Of a stretch of 64,000 nucleotides of DNA, positions 1-8,721 are shown piece after piece (position 1 is the first letter of the stretch; every line of letters starts with the position of its first letter). The translations under genes and the position numbers were made by a program. The notes below the pieces were generated by a model that was given only the letters and a program-made list of their open reading frames with translations, did not search any database and was not told the DNA's origin. Where the stretch lies: positions 124,001 through 188,000 of the forward strand of contig NZ_CAJHBL010000004.1 in assembly GCF_904846625.1 (NCBI RefSeq). Reading direction: 5' to 3'. Source of the DNA: Psychrobacter sp. JCM 18900 (GTDB lineage Bacteria > Pseudomonadota > Gammaproteobacteria > Pseudomonadales > Moraxellaceae).

Positions 1-1338
1 AATGCTGATGACGAGATGGATAGAACCATTCTAGAGCGCATTACGTCACCGCTTGAGCATATGTTACGTAATGCTGTCGACCATGGTATTGAAACCACGT
101 CAACCCGTCTGAAGTCAGGCAAAGAGCGTAGTGGCCGTATTACCCTTGAGGTCCGTCGTGAAGGTAGTGAAATCGTCATTCAATTAACAGATGATGGGCG
201 AGGCATTGATGTTGAAGCAGTACGTAGCAAAGCCATCTCTCAGGGTCTAATTGATGCAGACGATAATAATCTGTCAGACCTTGATATTATGCAATATATT
301 TTCAACGCCGGATTGAGTACGAGTCAGCAAGTGACTCAGATTTCTGGACGCGGCGTTGGTATGGACGTTGTTATTAGTGAGATTCGCCAACTAGGTGGCT
401 CAGTATCCGTCGTTTCAGAGTTGGGTAAAGGCTCAAGTTTTACGATGCGCCTACCATTGACGGTAGCCGTGTCTGACGCATTGGTTGTTCGTGCTGCAGA
501 TCGCTACTATGCAATTCCATTGGTACAGATTGAGCGTGTGGTTCGAGTGAACCCAGAGAAGCTCTATGACTATTATCAATCAAATGATGCCACATTGAAT
601 TTTGAAGACACTGAGTATCGAGTACGCTACCTAAATGAGATTTTATCAGGTAATAAGTTAAATGAGTTGGTCGTAAATACCAATACCAGCTTACCGCTTA
701 TCATTATTAAAAACCGTACCGGACAGAATATTGCTTTGCAAGTGGATCAGATTGCAGGTTCGCGCATAGAAGTTGTTGTCAAACCTTTAGGCCAACAATT
801 ATCAAATATTCCAGGAGTTTCAGCTGCTACTATCATGGGTGATGGCTCGGTCATGCTCATCTTAGATCTGATTGCTCTTATGCGTAATGCGCAATTGGTC
901 AAGAATATTACGAAAGCTGCTGATGCTAAAAGAGGACGTATAGAGTCTAAATCTACCATTCTAGTCGTCGATGATTCAGTGACAGTGCGTAAAGTAACCT
1001 CACGTTTCTTAGAGCGCCAGGGGTTCAATGTGGCAGTCGCTAAAGATGGTATTGACGCAATTGAGATATTGCAAGATATGACACCAGATATGATATTGCT
1101 TGATATCGAAATGCCTCGTATGGACGGCTTCGAGGTCGCCACTCAAGTCAGACATAATAATCGTCTAAAGCAAATTCCGATTATTATGATAACGTCACGT
1201 ACTGGCGAAAAGCATCGTGAGCGTGCCTTAGAGATTGGTGTGAATGACTATATGGGTAAACCATTCCAAGAAAAAGAGCTGCTTGATAAAATGCAAAAAT
1301 TACTAGGTGAAGGGGTTAGCCTGACTAATGAAGGATAA
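1..1338 (+). CDS. chpA: ChpA/CheA-type hybrid histidine kinase, C-terminal part (5' end outside window)
   Basis: The frame is open from base 1, so the gene begins upstream; 445 residues are visible. In order they show: the end of the CheA HATPase domain, with an N-box (HMLRNAVDHGIE) and the ATP-lid motifs DDGRGID and GRGVGMD in roughly the first 150 residues; a CheW-like coupling domain (about 150-300); and a C-terminal receiver domain (about 320-440) with VVDDS, phosphoacceptor Asp in LLDIEMPRMDG, and the Lys of GKPF. Kinase-CheW-receiver order is that of ChpA/PilL, the kinase of the Pil-Chp system that controls type IV pilus twitching and cAMP. The next two genes are a CheB-like and a CheW-like protein, as in the Pseudomonas chp cluster. 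The Hpt domains expected at the N-terminus are not in the window. The call is firm as a CheA hybrid; the ChpA name rests on context. Confidence 0.85.
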   Translation, partial: NADDEMDRTILERITSPLEHMLRNAVDHGIETTSTRLKSGKERSGRITLEVRREGSEIVIQLTDDGRGIDVEAVRSKAISQGLIDADDNNLSDLDIMQYIFNAGLSTSQQVTQISGRGVGMDVVISEIRQLGGSVSVVSELGKGSSFTMRLPLTVAVSDALVVRAADRYYAIPLVQIERVVRVNPEKLYDYYQSNDATLNFEDTEYRVRYLNEILSGNKLNELVVNTNTSLPLIIIKNRTGQNIALQVDQIAGSRIEVVVKPLGQQLSNIPGVSAATIMGDGSVMLILDLIALMRNAQLVKNITKAADAKRGRIESKSTILVVDDSVTVRKVTSRFLERQGFNVAVAKDGIDAIEILQDMTPDMILLDIEMPRMDGFEVATQVRHNNRLKQIPIIMITSRTGEKHRERALEIGVNDYMGKPFQEKELLDKMQKLLGEGVSLTNEG

Positions 1339-2323
1339 TGCACGTGTTTTAGCGCTGCGAAAAAAAAATAAAAACGATATTAAAGTGATGGTGGTGGCAG
1401 AAGACCACCGCCAGCGCATGGCTTTTTCAGATACGGTACGTGGTTTCGGCTTTATGCTAGTCGGCTGTGTGTCACGAACACAGTGGCATGAAACAGGTGA
1501 GCTTTCTAACTCAGCTATCGATATTTGGCTGATAGACAGTGATTATGATGACAGTGTGGCAATAGCGACGGTGGCATCCAAACCAGCAGCAGTACTAGTA
1601 GGCTTCAGTCAAGCACCGTATCTAAACGAATCGCAAGAATATGCAAAATGGCAACGTAAGTTAAAGCGTAAATTTGCCCAGTTGCTTGATTTACCAACAC
1701 TAGTAGATGCTCCAAATTATAAGAGCGCCGCTACTGACTGGCATTATGTCGTATTTTTAGGTGCTTCTATGGGTGGTCCTAGTGCGGTCAAAGAGTTTTT
1801 AGATAACGTACCAGCCACACTGCCAATTTGTATTTTATTGGCACATCATTTTAATCAGGCTATGATTGGTACGTTGCCCCGCATACTTAATCGTCATAAT
1901 GACTGGCGCTGTAAGATTATCGCTTCTTCACAGCGGCTACGAGCAGGAGAGTGTCTGATAGTACCTATTGATAAGCAGGTTGTCTGTGATTCAACAGGTC
2001 GCGTGATACTATTGGATCAAGATTGGCATGGTGAATATAAGCCTGCAATCGGGCAGCTGCTCAAAAATACCAGTGATGTTCATGGTAGCGAGCTTATTAA
2101 TATTATATTTTCAGGTATGGGTAATGATGGCTCTCAGTATCTAGACTTAATCCAAGACAATAACAGTCAATTATGGGCACAAGATCCGAGCTTGAGTGCA
2201 TGTCCAAGTCAGCCTCAGGCTATCATTGACTCAGGGTATTGCAATTTTGTTGGTAGCCCTACCGATTTAGCAAAAAAACTAACCGATTACATTGGTGAAA
2301 GGGCAGATAGCCATTCACATTAA
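1328..2323 (+). CDS. chpB: ChpB-like chemotaxis methylesterase (CheB family)
   Basis: 331 residues, starting 11 bases inside the end of the kinase gene, so probably translationally coupled. The C-terminal half (about 140-325) is a CheB methylesterase domain: the nucleophile Ser lies in GASMGG (Ser148), the catalytic His in LAHHF (about His174) and the Asp in GMGNDG (Asp267). CheB enzymes remove methyl groups from chemoreceptor glutamates; in the Pil-Chp system the receptor is PilJ. The N-terminal 120 residues look like a degenerate receiver domain: the expected acidic pocket and lysine are not clear, so control by phosphorylation is doubtful. The degenerate N-terminus is the unusual feature. 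Confidence 0.8.
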   Translation: MKDNARVLALRKKNKNDIKVMVVAEDHRQRMAFSDTVRGFGFMLVGCVSRTQWHETGELSNSAIDIWLIDSDYDDSVAIATVASKPAAVLVGFSQAPYLNESQEYAKWQRKLKRKFAQLLDLPTLVDAPNYKSAATDWHYVVFLGASMGGPSAVKEFLDNVPATLPICILLAHHFNQAMIGTLPRILNRHNDWRCKIIASSQRLRAGECLIVPIDKQVVCDSTGRVILLDQDWHGEYKPAIGQLLKNTSDVHGSELINIIFSGMGNDGSQYLDLIQDNNSQLWAQDPSLSACPSQPQAIIDSGYCNFVGSPTDLAKKLTDYIGERADSHSH

Positions 2324-2340
2324 CTTATTGCGAGTGACGT

Positions 2341-2838
2341 ATGACACAAATTTTAAAACATTCGTTTGAGGCTGTGAGTCTGTTGACTACCAACAACGGT
2401 ATGCTTGACGTCACTATTGTTCCAGCAGTTAACCAGCCGGACTGGATCATTCCAAGCAGCCTAATTTTGAGTGTGGATGAGTCTCAGCAGCAGGTTTCTA
2501 GATACGACTGGCAACAGCAAGATTTGGCTGTATTTCATTTGCTACTGCAAGATCAAACTCCAGACAAAATGGTTGTTTTGGAAGGTAATACGACTGATCA
2601 CCGTTTTGCCTTACAGACGGCAGGTGATTTGCGTCAGCTGCAAGCACGAATTTCTGAAGTGAAAGATGTAGAAACACCGGAACAATTTAGTGGTGCTAAT
2701 ATCGAAGGTAGGGAAGAGTATTTTGATAAAAATGACGTCTCATCCTACCTATACCAAACAGTGATGATTGATGACGAAATCTACTTAGTGCCAGATTTGG
2801 ATAAAATAGCCCACCACCTGATTGATTCGGATGGCTAG
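2341..2838 (+). CDS. Probable CheW-like adaptor (ChpC-like)
   Basis: 165 residues, 17 bases after the CheB-like gene and therefore probably the last gene of the chemosensory operon. The sequence has alternating short hydrophobic stretches (PDWIIPSSLILSV, DLAVFHLLLQ, EIYLVPDLDKIAHHL) compatible with the two beta-barrels of a CheW fold and has no signal peptide. Pseudomonas aeruginosa carries the CheW-like chpC at the same position. Sequence likeness by eye is weak, so the call depends mainly on position, length and hydrophobic pattern. A divergent protein of unknown function is the alternative. Confidence 0.5.
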   Translation: MTQILKHSFEAVSLLTTNNGMLDVTIVPAVNQPDWIIPSSLILSVDESQQQVSRYDWQQQDLAVFHLLLQDQTPDKMVVLEGNTTDHRFALQTAGDLRQLQARISEVKDVETPEQFSGANIEGREEYFDKNDVSSYLYQTVMIDDEIYLVPDLDKIAHHLIDSDG

Positions 2839-2977
2839 ATTCTCACCTGTATTTAAGGTATTCTCCATTCTATAAATAGTAAGCCAGTAATGTTAATGAC
2901 TTCATCTGTTGAAGACTTATTAACTGGCTTATAAAATTGATTAGAGATAATTCCTGATAAAGGTAGTAGAGTCCCTC

Positions 2978-3505
2978 ATGAATAATGCCAACTCGAATGT
3001 ATCAAAGTGGTCGGTTAGTAGCCGTATTTTTCATTGGATTAGTGCAGCCTTACTGTTAACCACATGGGTAATGATACTGCTATATGAGAATTTAGATAGC
3101 AATATGTTTATTGGATATCATAAAGCGTTCGGCGTGAGCCTGTTATTTTGGATGATTGCCCGAGTTATCAACCGCGTTTTTACTAAGGCGCCACCACCGT
3201 TAGCCATGCCAAAATGGCAAATGCTCATATCTCAGCTGTCACATTTTGCTCTCTATGCCATACTGATTGCTATGCCAATGGTTGGCTTACTGATGGCAGT
3301 ATATGGCGGTCGACCGGTTGATATTTTCGGTATCTTTCAGATCCCTGTATTCGTAACCCCAGATAGAAGCTTGGCTCGTTTTTACAATAACTTGCATACT
3401 GAGATTATCTGGCCAATGATTATTGGTTTTACGGTCTTGCATATAGCAGCCGCGTTATACCATCAGTTTGTCAAAAAAGACAATCTTATTGCCCGTATGA
3501 AATAA
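2978..3505 (+). CDS. Cytochrome b561 family protein
   Basis: 175 residues with four predicted membrane helices, the usual size for bacterial cytochrome b561. The histidines that ligate the two b haems are visible: His in FHW (helix 1), GYHKAFG, QLSHFALY (helix 3) and LHIAAALYHQ (helix 4). Family members pass electrons between quinol and periplasmic acceptors, for example CybB as a superoxide:ubiquinone oxidoreductase; the substrate here cannot be read from sequence. The gene stands alone between the chemosensory operon and a bidirectional terminator, converging on minE. Confidence 0.9.
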   Translation: MNNANSNVSKWSVSSRIFHWISAALLLTTWVMILLYENLDSNMFIGYHKAFGVSLLFWMIARVINRVFTKAPPPLAMPKWQMLISQLSHFALYAILIAMPMVGLLMAVYGGRPVDIFGIFQIPVFVTPDRSLARFYNNLHTEIIWPMIIGFTVLHIAAALYHQFVKKDNLIARMK

Positions 3506-3519
3506 TCGATAAACATTAA

Positions 3520-3553
3520 AAAGCCCCAAGTATCAAACTTGGGGCTTTTTTTA
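3520..3553. terminator. Bidirectional intrinsic terminator between cytochrome b561 and minE
   Basis: A perfect 10-bp stem, agccccaagt (3522-3531) with acttggggct (3537-3546), has a 5-nt loop. It is followed on the plus strand by a T run and preceded by an A run, so it can serve both converging genes. Confidence 0.9.
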
Positions 3554-3583
3554 TTCATTGTAAAAATACGTATTGCTAGAACG

Positions 3584-3877
3584 TTATTTCTTATGCTCAG
3601 GCAAATTGATATTCATCTCTAACACATCTAAGCTGTCTTCAGAACGATGGTTGATATTGACATCATCAATCTGCACACCGTTAACGTATTTGTTCACGAC
3701 TTCTAAGATTTCACGTTTCATTTTCTCGATACGATCAACCGTTAAGCGATTGTTCAATCTGTTTTCGCTAGCAACGATAACTTTTAAACGCTCAGTTGCT
3801 AAATTTGCGCTACCTGCGTTACTGTTGTCGTCAGTACCAAATAGGCTACTCCAAAATCCTTTTTTCTTAGTCATCAT
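3584..3877 (-). CDS. minE: Cell division topological specificity factor MinE
   Basis: 97 residues. The N-terminal part (residues about 28-45, [15 protein letters not shown]) is the MinD-binding anti-MinCD segment, and the C-terminal part carries the dimerisation region with EVVNKYV and INLPE. MinE stimulates MinD ATPase and drives pole-to-pole oscillation so that FtsZ assembles at mid-cell. The first ATG overlaps the minD stop by one base (TAATG). GGAGG at 3885-3881 sits better for the second ATG (3874-3872), so translation may start one residue later. An amphipathic start ([11 protein letters not shown]) fits the membrane-targeting sequence of MinE. Confidence 0.95.
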   Translation of the reverse strand: MMTKKKGFWSSLFGTDDNSNAGSANLATERLKVIVASENRLNNRLTVDRIEKMKREILEVVNKYVNGVQIDDVNINHRSEDSLDVLEMNINLPEHKK

Positions 3878-4689
3878 TATCCTCCAAACCAGCGCTGTAA
3901 TAGACTCTTTTTCTTCACGTCAATATGACGTAGTGGACGCTCTTCACCCAAGAAACGGGCGACAATGTCTTCATAACATTGACCAGCAACAGAGTCGGTA
4001 TAATGAATAACTGGTTCGCCATGGTTGGACGCTTCAAGCACTGAATGGCTTTCAGGAACAACCCCAAGTAGTGGAACTTTTAGGATATCATTTGAGATAG
4101 TATCAATATCCATCATCTCATTGGCAGCCGCACGTTCAGGATTATAACGAGTGATAATCAAATGCTCACGGACGGTCCCTTGGTTCTCTTCTACTTTTTT
4201 CGTCTGACTTTGCAGAATACCGATGATTCTATCTGAGTCACGTACTGAAGAGATCTCAGGGTTAGTGACAATAATAGCTTCATCCGCATGATACATCGCT
4301 AGCTGTGCACCGCGCTCGATACCGGCAGGTGAGTCACAGATGATATAGTCAAACTGCTTTGAGAGTTCAGCCATTACTTCTGATACCCCTTCGTCTGTCA
4401 ATGCGTCTTTATCACGCGTTTGACTGGCGGGCAGGATATACAGGTTTTCAAGCTGTTTGTCTTTGACAAGTGCTTGCGACAAGCGCGCGTTTCCAGTGAT
4501 GACATCAACGAAGTCATAAACAATTCTGTTTTCGCAACCCATGATTAAGTCTAGATTACGTAGACCTACATCAAAGTCGATAACAACCGTTTTATAGCCA
4601 CGTAACGCCAAACCAGCGGCAAAAGAAGCACTTGTCGTGGTTTTACCCACACCGCCTTTACCTGAAGTGATTACAACTATCTTCGCCAC
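3877..4689 (-). CDS. minD: Septum site-determining ATPase MinD
   Basis: 270 residues, typical for MinD. The deviant Walker A motif GKGGVGKTT is at residues 10-18, followed by the switch region [13 protein letters not shown] and Walker [10 protein letters not shown]. The C-terminus ([12 protein letters not shown]) is the amphipathic membrane-targeting helix. ATP-bound MinD recruits MinC to the membrane. The start is GTG, with AGGAG about eight bases upstream. It overlaps minE by one base but is separated from minC by about 290 bases, so minDE may also have its own promoter in that gap. Confidence 0.97.
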   Translation of the reverse strand: MAKIVVITSGKGGVGKTTTSASFAAGLALRGYKTVVIDFDVGLRNLDLIMGCENRIVYDFVDVITGNARLSQALVKDKQLENLYILPASQTRDKDALTDEGVSEVMAELSKQFDYIICDSPAGIERGAQLAMYHADEAIIVTNPEISSVRDSDRIIGILQSQTKKVEENQGTVREHLIITRYNPERAAANEMMDIDTISNDILKVPLLGVVPESHSVLEASNHGEPVIHYTDSVAGQCYEDIVARFLGEERPLRHIDVKKKSLLQRWFGG

Positions 4690-4978
4690 AATGGCACACT
4701 CCTATGAATCAATGGGATATCTTTTATATAAATAGCAAAATTACATGTTATTCACCTAACATATATACACTATCTTCGAAGCTAGCCTAGCATAAATAAA
4801 CAAAAATTTATAGCAGCTCGATACTAAAGCAGAAAAACAACCTATGTATCGCTCAATTAGCCTCTCTGCGTGGTATTGGTAGGGTCATAGTCATGCTCTT
4901 TGGCTTGTCGAATAGAGCAGCTTAACTACCTTAGTTTTCTATAAAGTCACTTCACGGTGTATTATTTTTAATGGCGTC

Positions 4979-5803
4979 TTAAGCTTCATCCATCACGGTA
5001 AATACTAAGCCTTCACCTTCTACGAATTTTACTTGCACCGACTTGTCGATGACATGCTCAGGTAAGTTGTCTCGTAAGCAATAAGTCCCTGCTACTGATA
5101 CCAGTGACGGATTAAAGACTTGGCAGAATATACGGGCATCTTTATCCCCTGTTGCGCCTGCCACCAAACGCCCTTGTGCACGGCCATATACATGTAAGCT
5201 ATTGTCAGTAATCGCTTCAGCACCACTATTGATACTACTGGTCAAAATCAAGTCGCCACCAACGTGATTGAGGCTTTGTCCTGAACGCAGCATTTGATCA
5301 TAGATTAAGCTAGTAATATGCTGGGTACTTACCAATGTTTCGGTGGGCATATTAGATAGTGTCGTTTCAGTAGCAGGTTCGCTCGTGGTAGAAGTATCAT
5401 CGACGTTATTAGCATTAACTACTTCGGCGTTGTTGTTCTCTACTGCCTTTTGAGTAGGGATGGGGGCTTTTTTACTTGGTAATATACGTTCAATACGCTT
5501 ACCATCTGCTGGAAATATCGCTAAGCGTTGCTCACGTGCTTGCGCATCCAGCATACCTGTCACCACACCAATAGGCTGTAATCCCCATGCCCATAACAGC
5601 TCTACCAATGCTAATAAATCCTGCTCAACGTCACTATCAATAAGGATAGGGATATTGCTCGATTTATTACTGAGCGTTTCAGTTAGCTGAGCTTCTATAG
5701 CTGCTAGATCGCTTGTACTAAACTGTACGCGTGAAAACGTCAGCATCTTGCCATAGAAAGCTAGCGCTGGTGCAGTCTGGTTATCGTTAGCTGAAACTGT
5801 CAT
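4979..5803 (-). CDS. minC: Septum site-determining protein MinC
   Basis: 274 residues. MinC inhibits FtsZ polymerisation away from mid-cell. The N-terminal domain (to about 110) precedes a long low-complexity linker rich in Asn, Thr and Glu (about 115-160). The C-terminal beta-helix domain follows, with the hallmark SGQSLNHVGGDLILTSSINS and GRAQGRLVAGATGDKDARIF. I chose ATG at 5803 over an in-frame TTG at 5809 because AAGGG lies seven bases before it. The gene is followed by a 289-base gap before minD, whereas many genera have these genes nearly abutting. Confidence 0.95.
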   Translation of the reverse strand: MTVSANDNQTAPALAFYGKMLTFSRVQFSTSDLAAIEAQLTETLSNKSSNIPILIDSDVEQDLLALVELLWAWGLQPIGVVTGMLDAQAREQRLAIFPADGKRIERILPSKKAPIPTQKAVENNNAEVVNANNVDDTSTTSEPATETTLSNMPTETLVSTQHITSLIYDQMLRSGQSLNHVGGDLILTSSINSGAEAITDNSLHVYGRAQGRLVAGATGDKDARIFCQVFNPSLVSVAGTYCLRDNLPEHVIDKSVQVKFVEGEGLVFTVMDEA

Positions 5804-5874
5804 ATACAAACCCTTAAAAATAATTCTGTCACGGTATTATGTCTCTTATTACATCATGCTATTAGATAGCTAAA

Positions 5875-6972
5875 CTATAGATTTAGCATATCTTGGTGTT
5901 TCCATTGCTGCACTTTTACTTGCGCTTCAAACGCAGTCAAACTGTCATCAATGATACTAGAAATTAAGGTATCTAGCGCTGTATTATTGGTATCTATTTG
6001 CGCAATACCGCTAGCAATTTCCATCATTAATATATCCAAGCGCTTAGGGTCTAAAAGTCGCTTGTTTAACGCATTTACGACATTCTCACCGATATTGTGC
6101 CCGACGTGATGCAGCTGTGACTCAATCAGGCTGCCAGCGATAGGTATCATGCGTAGATAGCGTCGCAATTCAGGTGTGTTGGCCAATCCTTCTTCAATAG
6201 CATTGCCCATTTCGCTCGCCAATATACTGCCCCCACCTGATGAGGCAGTCAGTTCTTGCAGCTTCGGTGCAAGCTCTGTACGCAGCACAGACAATACGGC
6301 CGCTTCAATCTCATTTCGATTTTTTGCAATCGTCGACTCGATGAATGATTTATGCGTGTCTGAACTGGTTAGCTCTTGTCGAAAGTTCTGTATCGCTGTC
6401 AAAATAACGCGATCGGAGAGCTCTTCTAACAGTAGGTCAATGTAGAACTTGATTCGGTTGATCCACGTCTGCGGCAGTACTTGATAGCCAAGCTGATATA
6501 GACGTCGTCCAATAACGACCGCTCGCAGTAGTCGCAAAGCACGTAGCTGCGGAAAACAGCCTAATACTTCGTACCAATGAACGAATGGGAAAAAGAACCA
6601 GCGATAATAGACTTTTTGTTTAATGGCAATCACCCAGCGCAATAGCAACTCAATGACCAAAAAGATAGTAAAAAAACCTCCAGCAGTGCGTAGAGGATCA
6701 TGTAGAGTGCTCTGATACCAATTGAGCCCTTCACTAATGGTTAGCCATTCTGCAGCATTACTACTAAAATTGCTCATCAAAATAGCGTCGATACTGATCA
6801 ATAGCAGATCAATACTGATGGCAATAATCATAACGATATCGTAAGTGAGCTTAAAGCGACTCGGCTTTGGATGGTCCGGTTTTGGCGGCTCATTACTGAT
6901 TGGATAAGGAGGCTGACTCAAAACAGATTCGGTAGCTAACGGCGAGCTAGTAGTAGAGGTGGGCACAGTCAT
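5875..6972 (-). CDS. Membrane protein with voltage-sensor-like domain, function unknown
   Basis: 365 residues. A Pro/Ser-rich cytoplasmic start (1-40) is followed by a helix with acidic residues (about 43-66: Asp45, Asp55, Asp62), a second helix with Glu108 and Arg112 (about 97-117), a third hydrophobic stretch (about 124-140), and then an S4-like segment with basic residues at about every third position (Arg144, 147, 150, 156, 157; LRALRLLRAVVIGRRLYQLG). This is the layout of a voltage-sensor domain. No S5-pore-S6 follows: residues 170-365 look soluble and helical. I infer a stand-alone sensor or a structural membrane protein and cannot name a function. It lies just upstream of minC on the same strand, with a 71-base gap. 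Confidence 0.6.
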   Translation of the reverse strand: MTVPTSTTSSPLATESVLSQPPYPISNEPPKPDHPKPSRFKLTYDIVMIIAISIDLLLISIDAILMSNFSSNAAEWLTISEGLNWYQSTLHDPLRTAGGFFTIFLVIELLLRWVIAIKQKVYYRWFFFPFVHWYEVLGCFPQLRALRLLRAVVIGRRLYQLGYQVLPQTWINRIKFYIDLLLEELSDRVILTAIQNFRQELTSSDTHKSFIESTIAKNRNEIEAAVLSVLRTELAPKLQELTASSGGGSILASEMGNAIEEGLANTPELRRYLRMIPIAGSLIESQLHHVGHNIGENVVNALNKRLLDPKRLDILMMEIASGIAQIDTNNTALDTLISSIIDDSLTAFEAQVKVQQWKHQDMLNL

Positions 6973-7383
6973 ACCTTATAAGTAATAAATGGCACAAAGA
7001 ATGGGTCAGAAATCGATATTTACTACCATTTACTATTAAAGTAGACATCGAAAATCTATGAGTTCATGATTAGTCACATTATCAATGAATAAGGTTAAAA
7101 AACAACCCATCTTTGATTAAAATTTACTTACGATGCATGGCTGTTTTAACAGTAAACATCATAAGTAAGATATGACTATTGTGACACCTGTACCCGTAAC
7201 TTTGTTCCTCAATAACTTTTTATCTCGTACTCGATACTTATTGCATCAACGTTTGTTACATCGATACTTATTGCATCAACGTTTGTTACATCGATATTTA
7301 CTACTTAGTACGCTTGCATAGACTGTGCTTGGTATTTGATAAGGTCTAACGGTCAGCCAGTTTATTATTGCTGAGCGTCTTTG
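6973..7383. other. Intergenic region with tandem repeat
   Basis: AT-rich non-coding DNA of about 410 bases between two genes on the minus strand. It contains the 30-bp tandem duplication listed separately. No convincing ORF, RNA or terminator was seen. It probably also holds the promoter of the voltage-sensor-like gene. Confidence 0.5.
7231..7300 (+). repeat. 30-bp direct tandem repeat, two full copies plus a partial third
   Basis: The 30-base unit beginning tcgatacttattgcatcaac occupies 7231-7260 and is repeated exactly at 7261-7290. The first bases of a third unit (tcgata, then diverging) follow at 7291-7300. It is non-coding. Confidence 0.95.
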
Positions 7384-8346
7384 TTAGGCATCTTGCGTTT
7401 TAGGACTAGTTTCAAAATCTGCCAACATAGTACTAATGCGTTCATCTTTTTGACGCCATACTTGTTCAACCCAGTCGAACATTTGAGCTTTTGTATCCTC
7501 GTCATTTTCGTAGCCACCTTGCTTGATACTTTCGAACAAGGCATCTGGTATGTCAATGTAGCGCAAGTCAACGCCCAAACGTTTGATATTGCCTTTCCAA
7601 AGATCGCCGTAGCTTGGCACACCATCAGGATATACGATGGTCATGTCTAGTATGCCATCGATATCTTCACCTAGTGCGCTAATAGCCAATGATAATCCAC
7701 CTGCACGAGGTTTCAATAAGTGCGTATAAGGCGATTTTTGCTGAGCTTGTTTTGCTTTGGTAAAACGAGTACCTTCTAAATAGTTTAATAAGGTAAACGG
7801 TTTGTCTTTTAGTAGGGCGCAGGCACGTTTGGCTTCCTCAATGTCTTTGCCTTTTAGCGCAGGGTTTTTGGCGATGGCTTCTTTTGAGTGTCGGCGCATC
7901 ATTGGAAAATCTAAAAAGTAAAAAGCTTGACCAACGATAGGGATGTAGATCAGCTCAAACTTGGTAAAAAATCGTGTGAGTGGCAAGCGTTTTTCGCCAA
8001 TATACTGCACGATACTGGTATCGACCCATGATTGGTGGTTGCTCACTAGCAGGTATTTACCATCAGTATGAATATCGTCCGGTAGGTTGATACGCCAATC
8101 TTTGCGAGGCAACATATTGTCGATTAAGGCACTGTTGCTACTGATCCAGTGAGTAGCAATTTTGATGACGGCTTTGTCCGCAATAGAGGCGCCAGTAATG
8201 ACTTTACCGACGCCCATTAGCCATAAAGGAATACTACCACCGAAGCTATTGGCGGCGATGACACCAGTGGCTGTTGCAAGCGACACAGCTTTGCCCAGTT
8301 TAGGCGAACGTTTATGCATTTTTCGAATGGTAGATGTCAATCGCAT
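7384..8346 (-). CDS. PlsC-type acyltransferase (YihG-like)
   Basis: 320 residues. The glycerophosphate-acyltransferase motifs are in order: block I SNHQSWVD (NHxxxxD), a block II region around LPLTRFFTKFELIYIP, block III EGTRFT, and a later KPRAGGLSLAI stretch. A hydrophobic N-terminal segment (about 20-45) suggests inner-membrane anchoring. Such enzymes transfer acyl chains to lysophosphatidic acid or related lipids; the resemblance is to the YihG branch rather than to housekeeping PlsC. I preferred ATG at 8346, which has AAAAGGA six bases upstream, over TTG at 8352. The gene appears monocistronic. Confidence 0.85.
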   Translation of the reverse strand: MRLTSTIRKMHKRSPKLGKAVSLATATGVIAANSFGGSIPLWLMGVGKVITGASIADKAVIKIATHWISSNSALIDNMLPRKDWRINLPDDIHTDGKYLLVSNHQSWVDTSIVQYIGEKRLPLTRFFTKFELIYIPIVGQAFYFLDFPMMRRHSKEAIAKNPALKGKDIEEAKRACALLKDKPFTLLNYLEGTRFTKAKQAQQKSPYTHLLKPRAGGLSLAISALGEDIDGILDMTIVYPDGVPSYGDLWKGNIKRLGVDLRYIDIPDALFESIKQGGYENDEDTKAQMFDWVEQVWRQKDERISTMLADFETSPKTQDA

Positions 8347-8721
8347 GCTCAATCCTTTTCAGTCTATCTGATTAATAATAAGCCGTATGTCGCTGAATCT
8401 GTCCTAGTTAAGTCAGGAATATTATGAACGTAAAGCTTTAAATCATGACTATTTAAAGCCGACAAATTCAGCGATATAATTTTAGCAGAAACATGTTGTA
8501 GTGTACGGTTGTAAACGTGACTAGTGGTAGCAAGGCGCGAAGATTTGACCTATAAAATCATTGAAATATAACCTGCACTTCTCATACATAGGTATGACAA
8601 AATATTACACAGAGATAGGTTGTAGTTGCCATAATAATGGGGAATGTAGATAAGTACTTAAAAAAGATTAATGGACAATCTTTATAAAAAGCACGATTTT
8701 TTAAACTTAAGAGGAAATATT
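8347..8721. other. Divergent intergenic region
   Basis: About 375 bases between the divergent acyltransferase and OmpA-like genes. It must contain both promoters. I see no clear operator, RNA gene or repeat. A Shine-Dalgarno sequence GAGGAA is at 8711-8716. Confidence 0.5.

Noticed and set aside
747-1142. 131-codon minus-strand ORF inside the kinase gene
   Set aside because: Lies wholly within a clearly conserved coding region on the other strand; its protein has no domain pattern.
7231-7300. CRISPR-like array
   Set aside because: The copies are directly adjacent with no spacers, and no cas genes are present; it is a simple tandem duplication.
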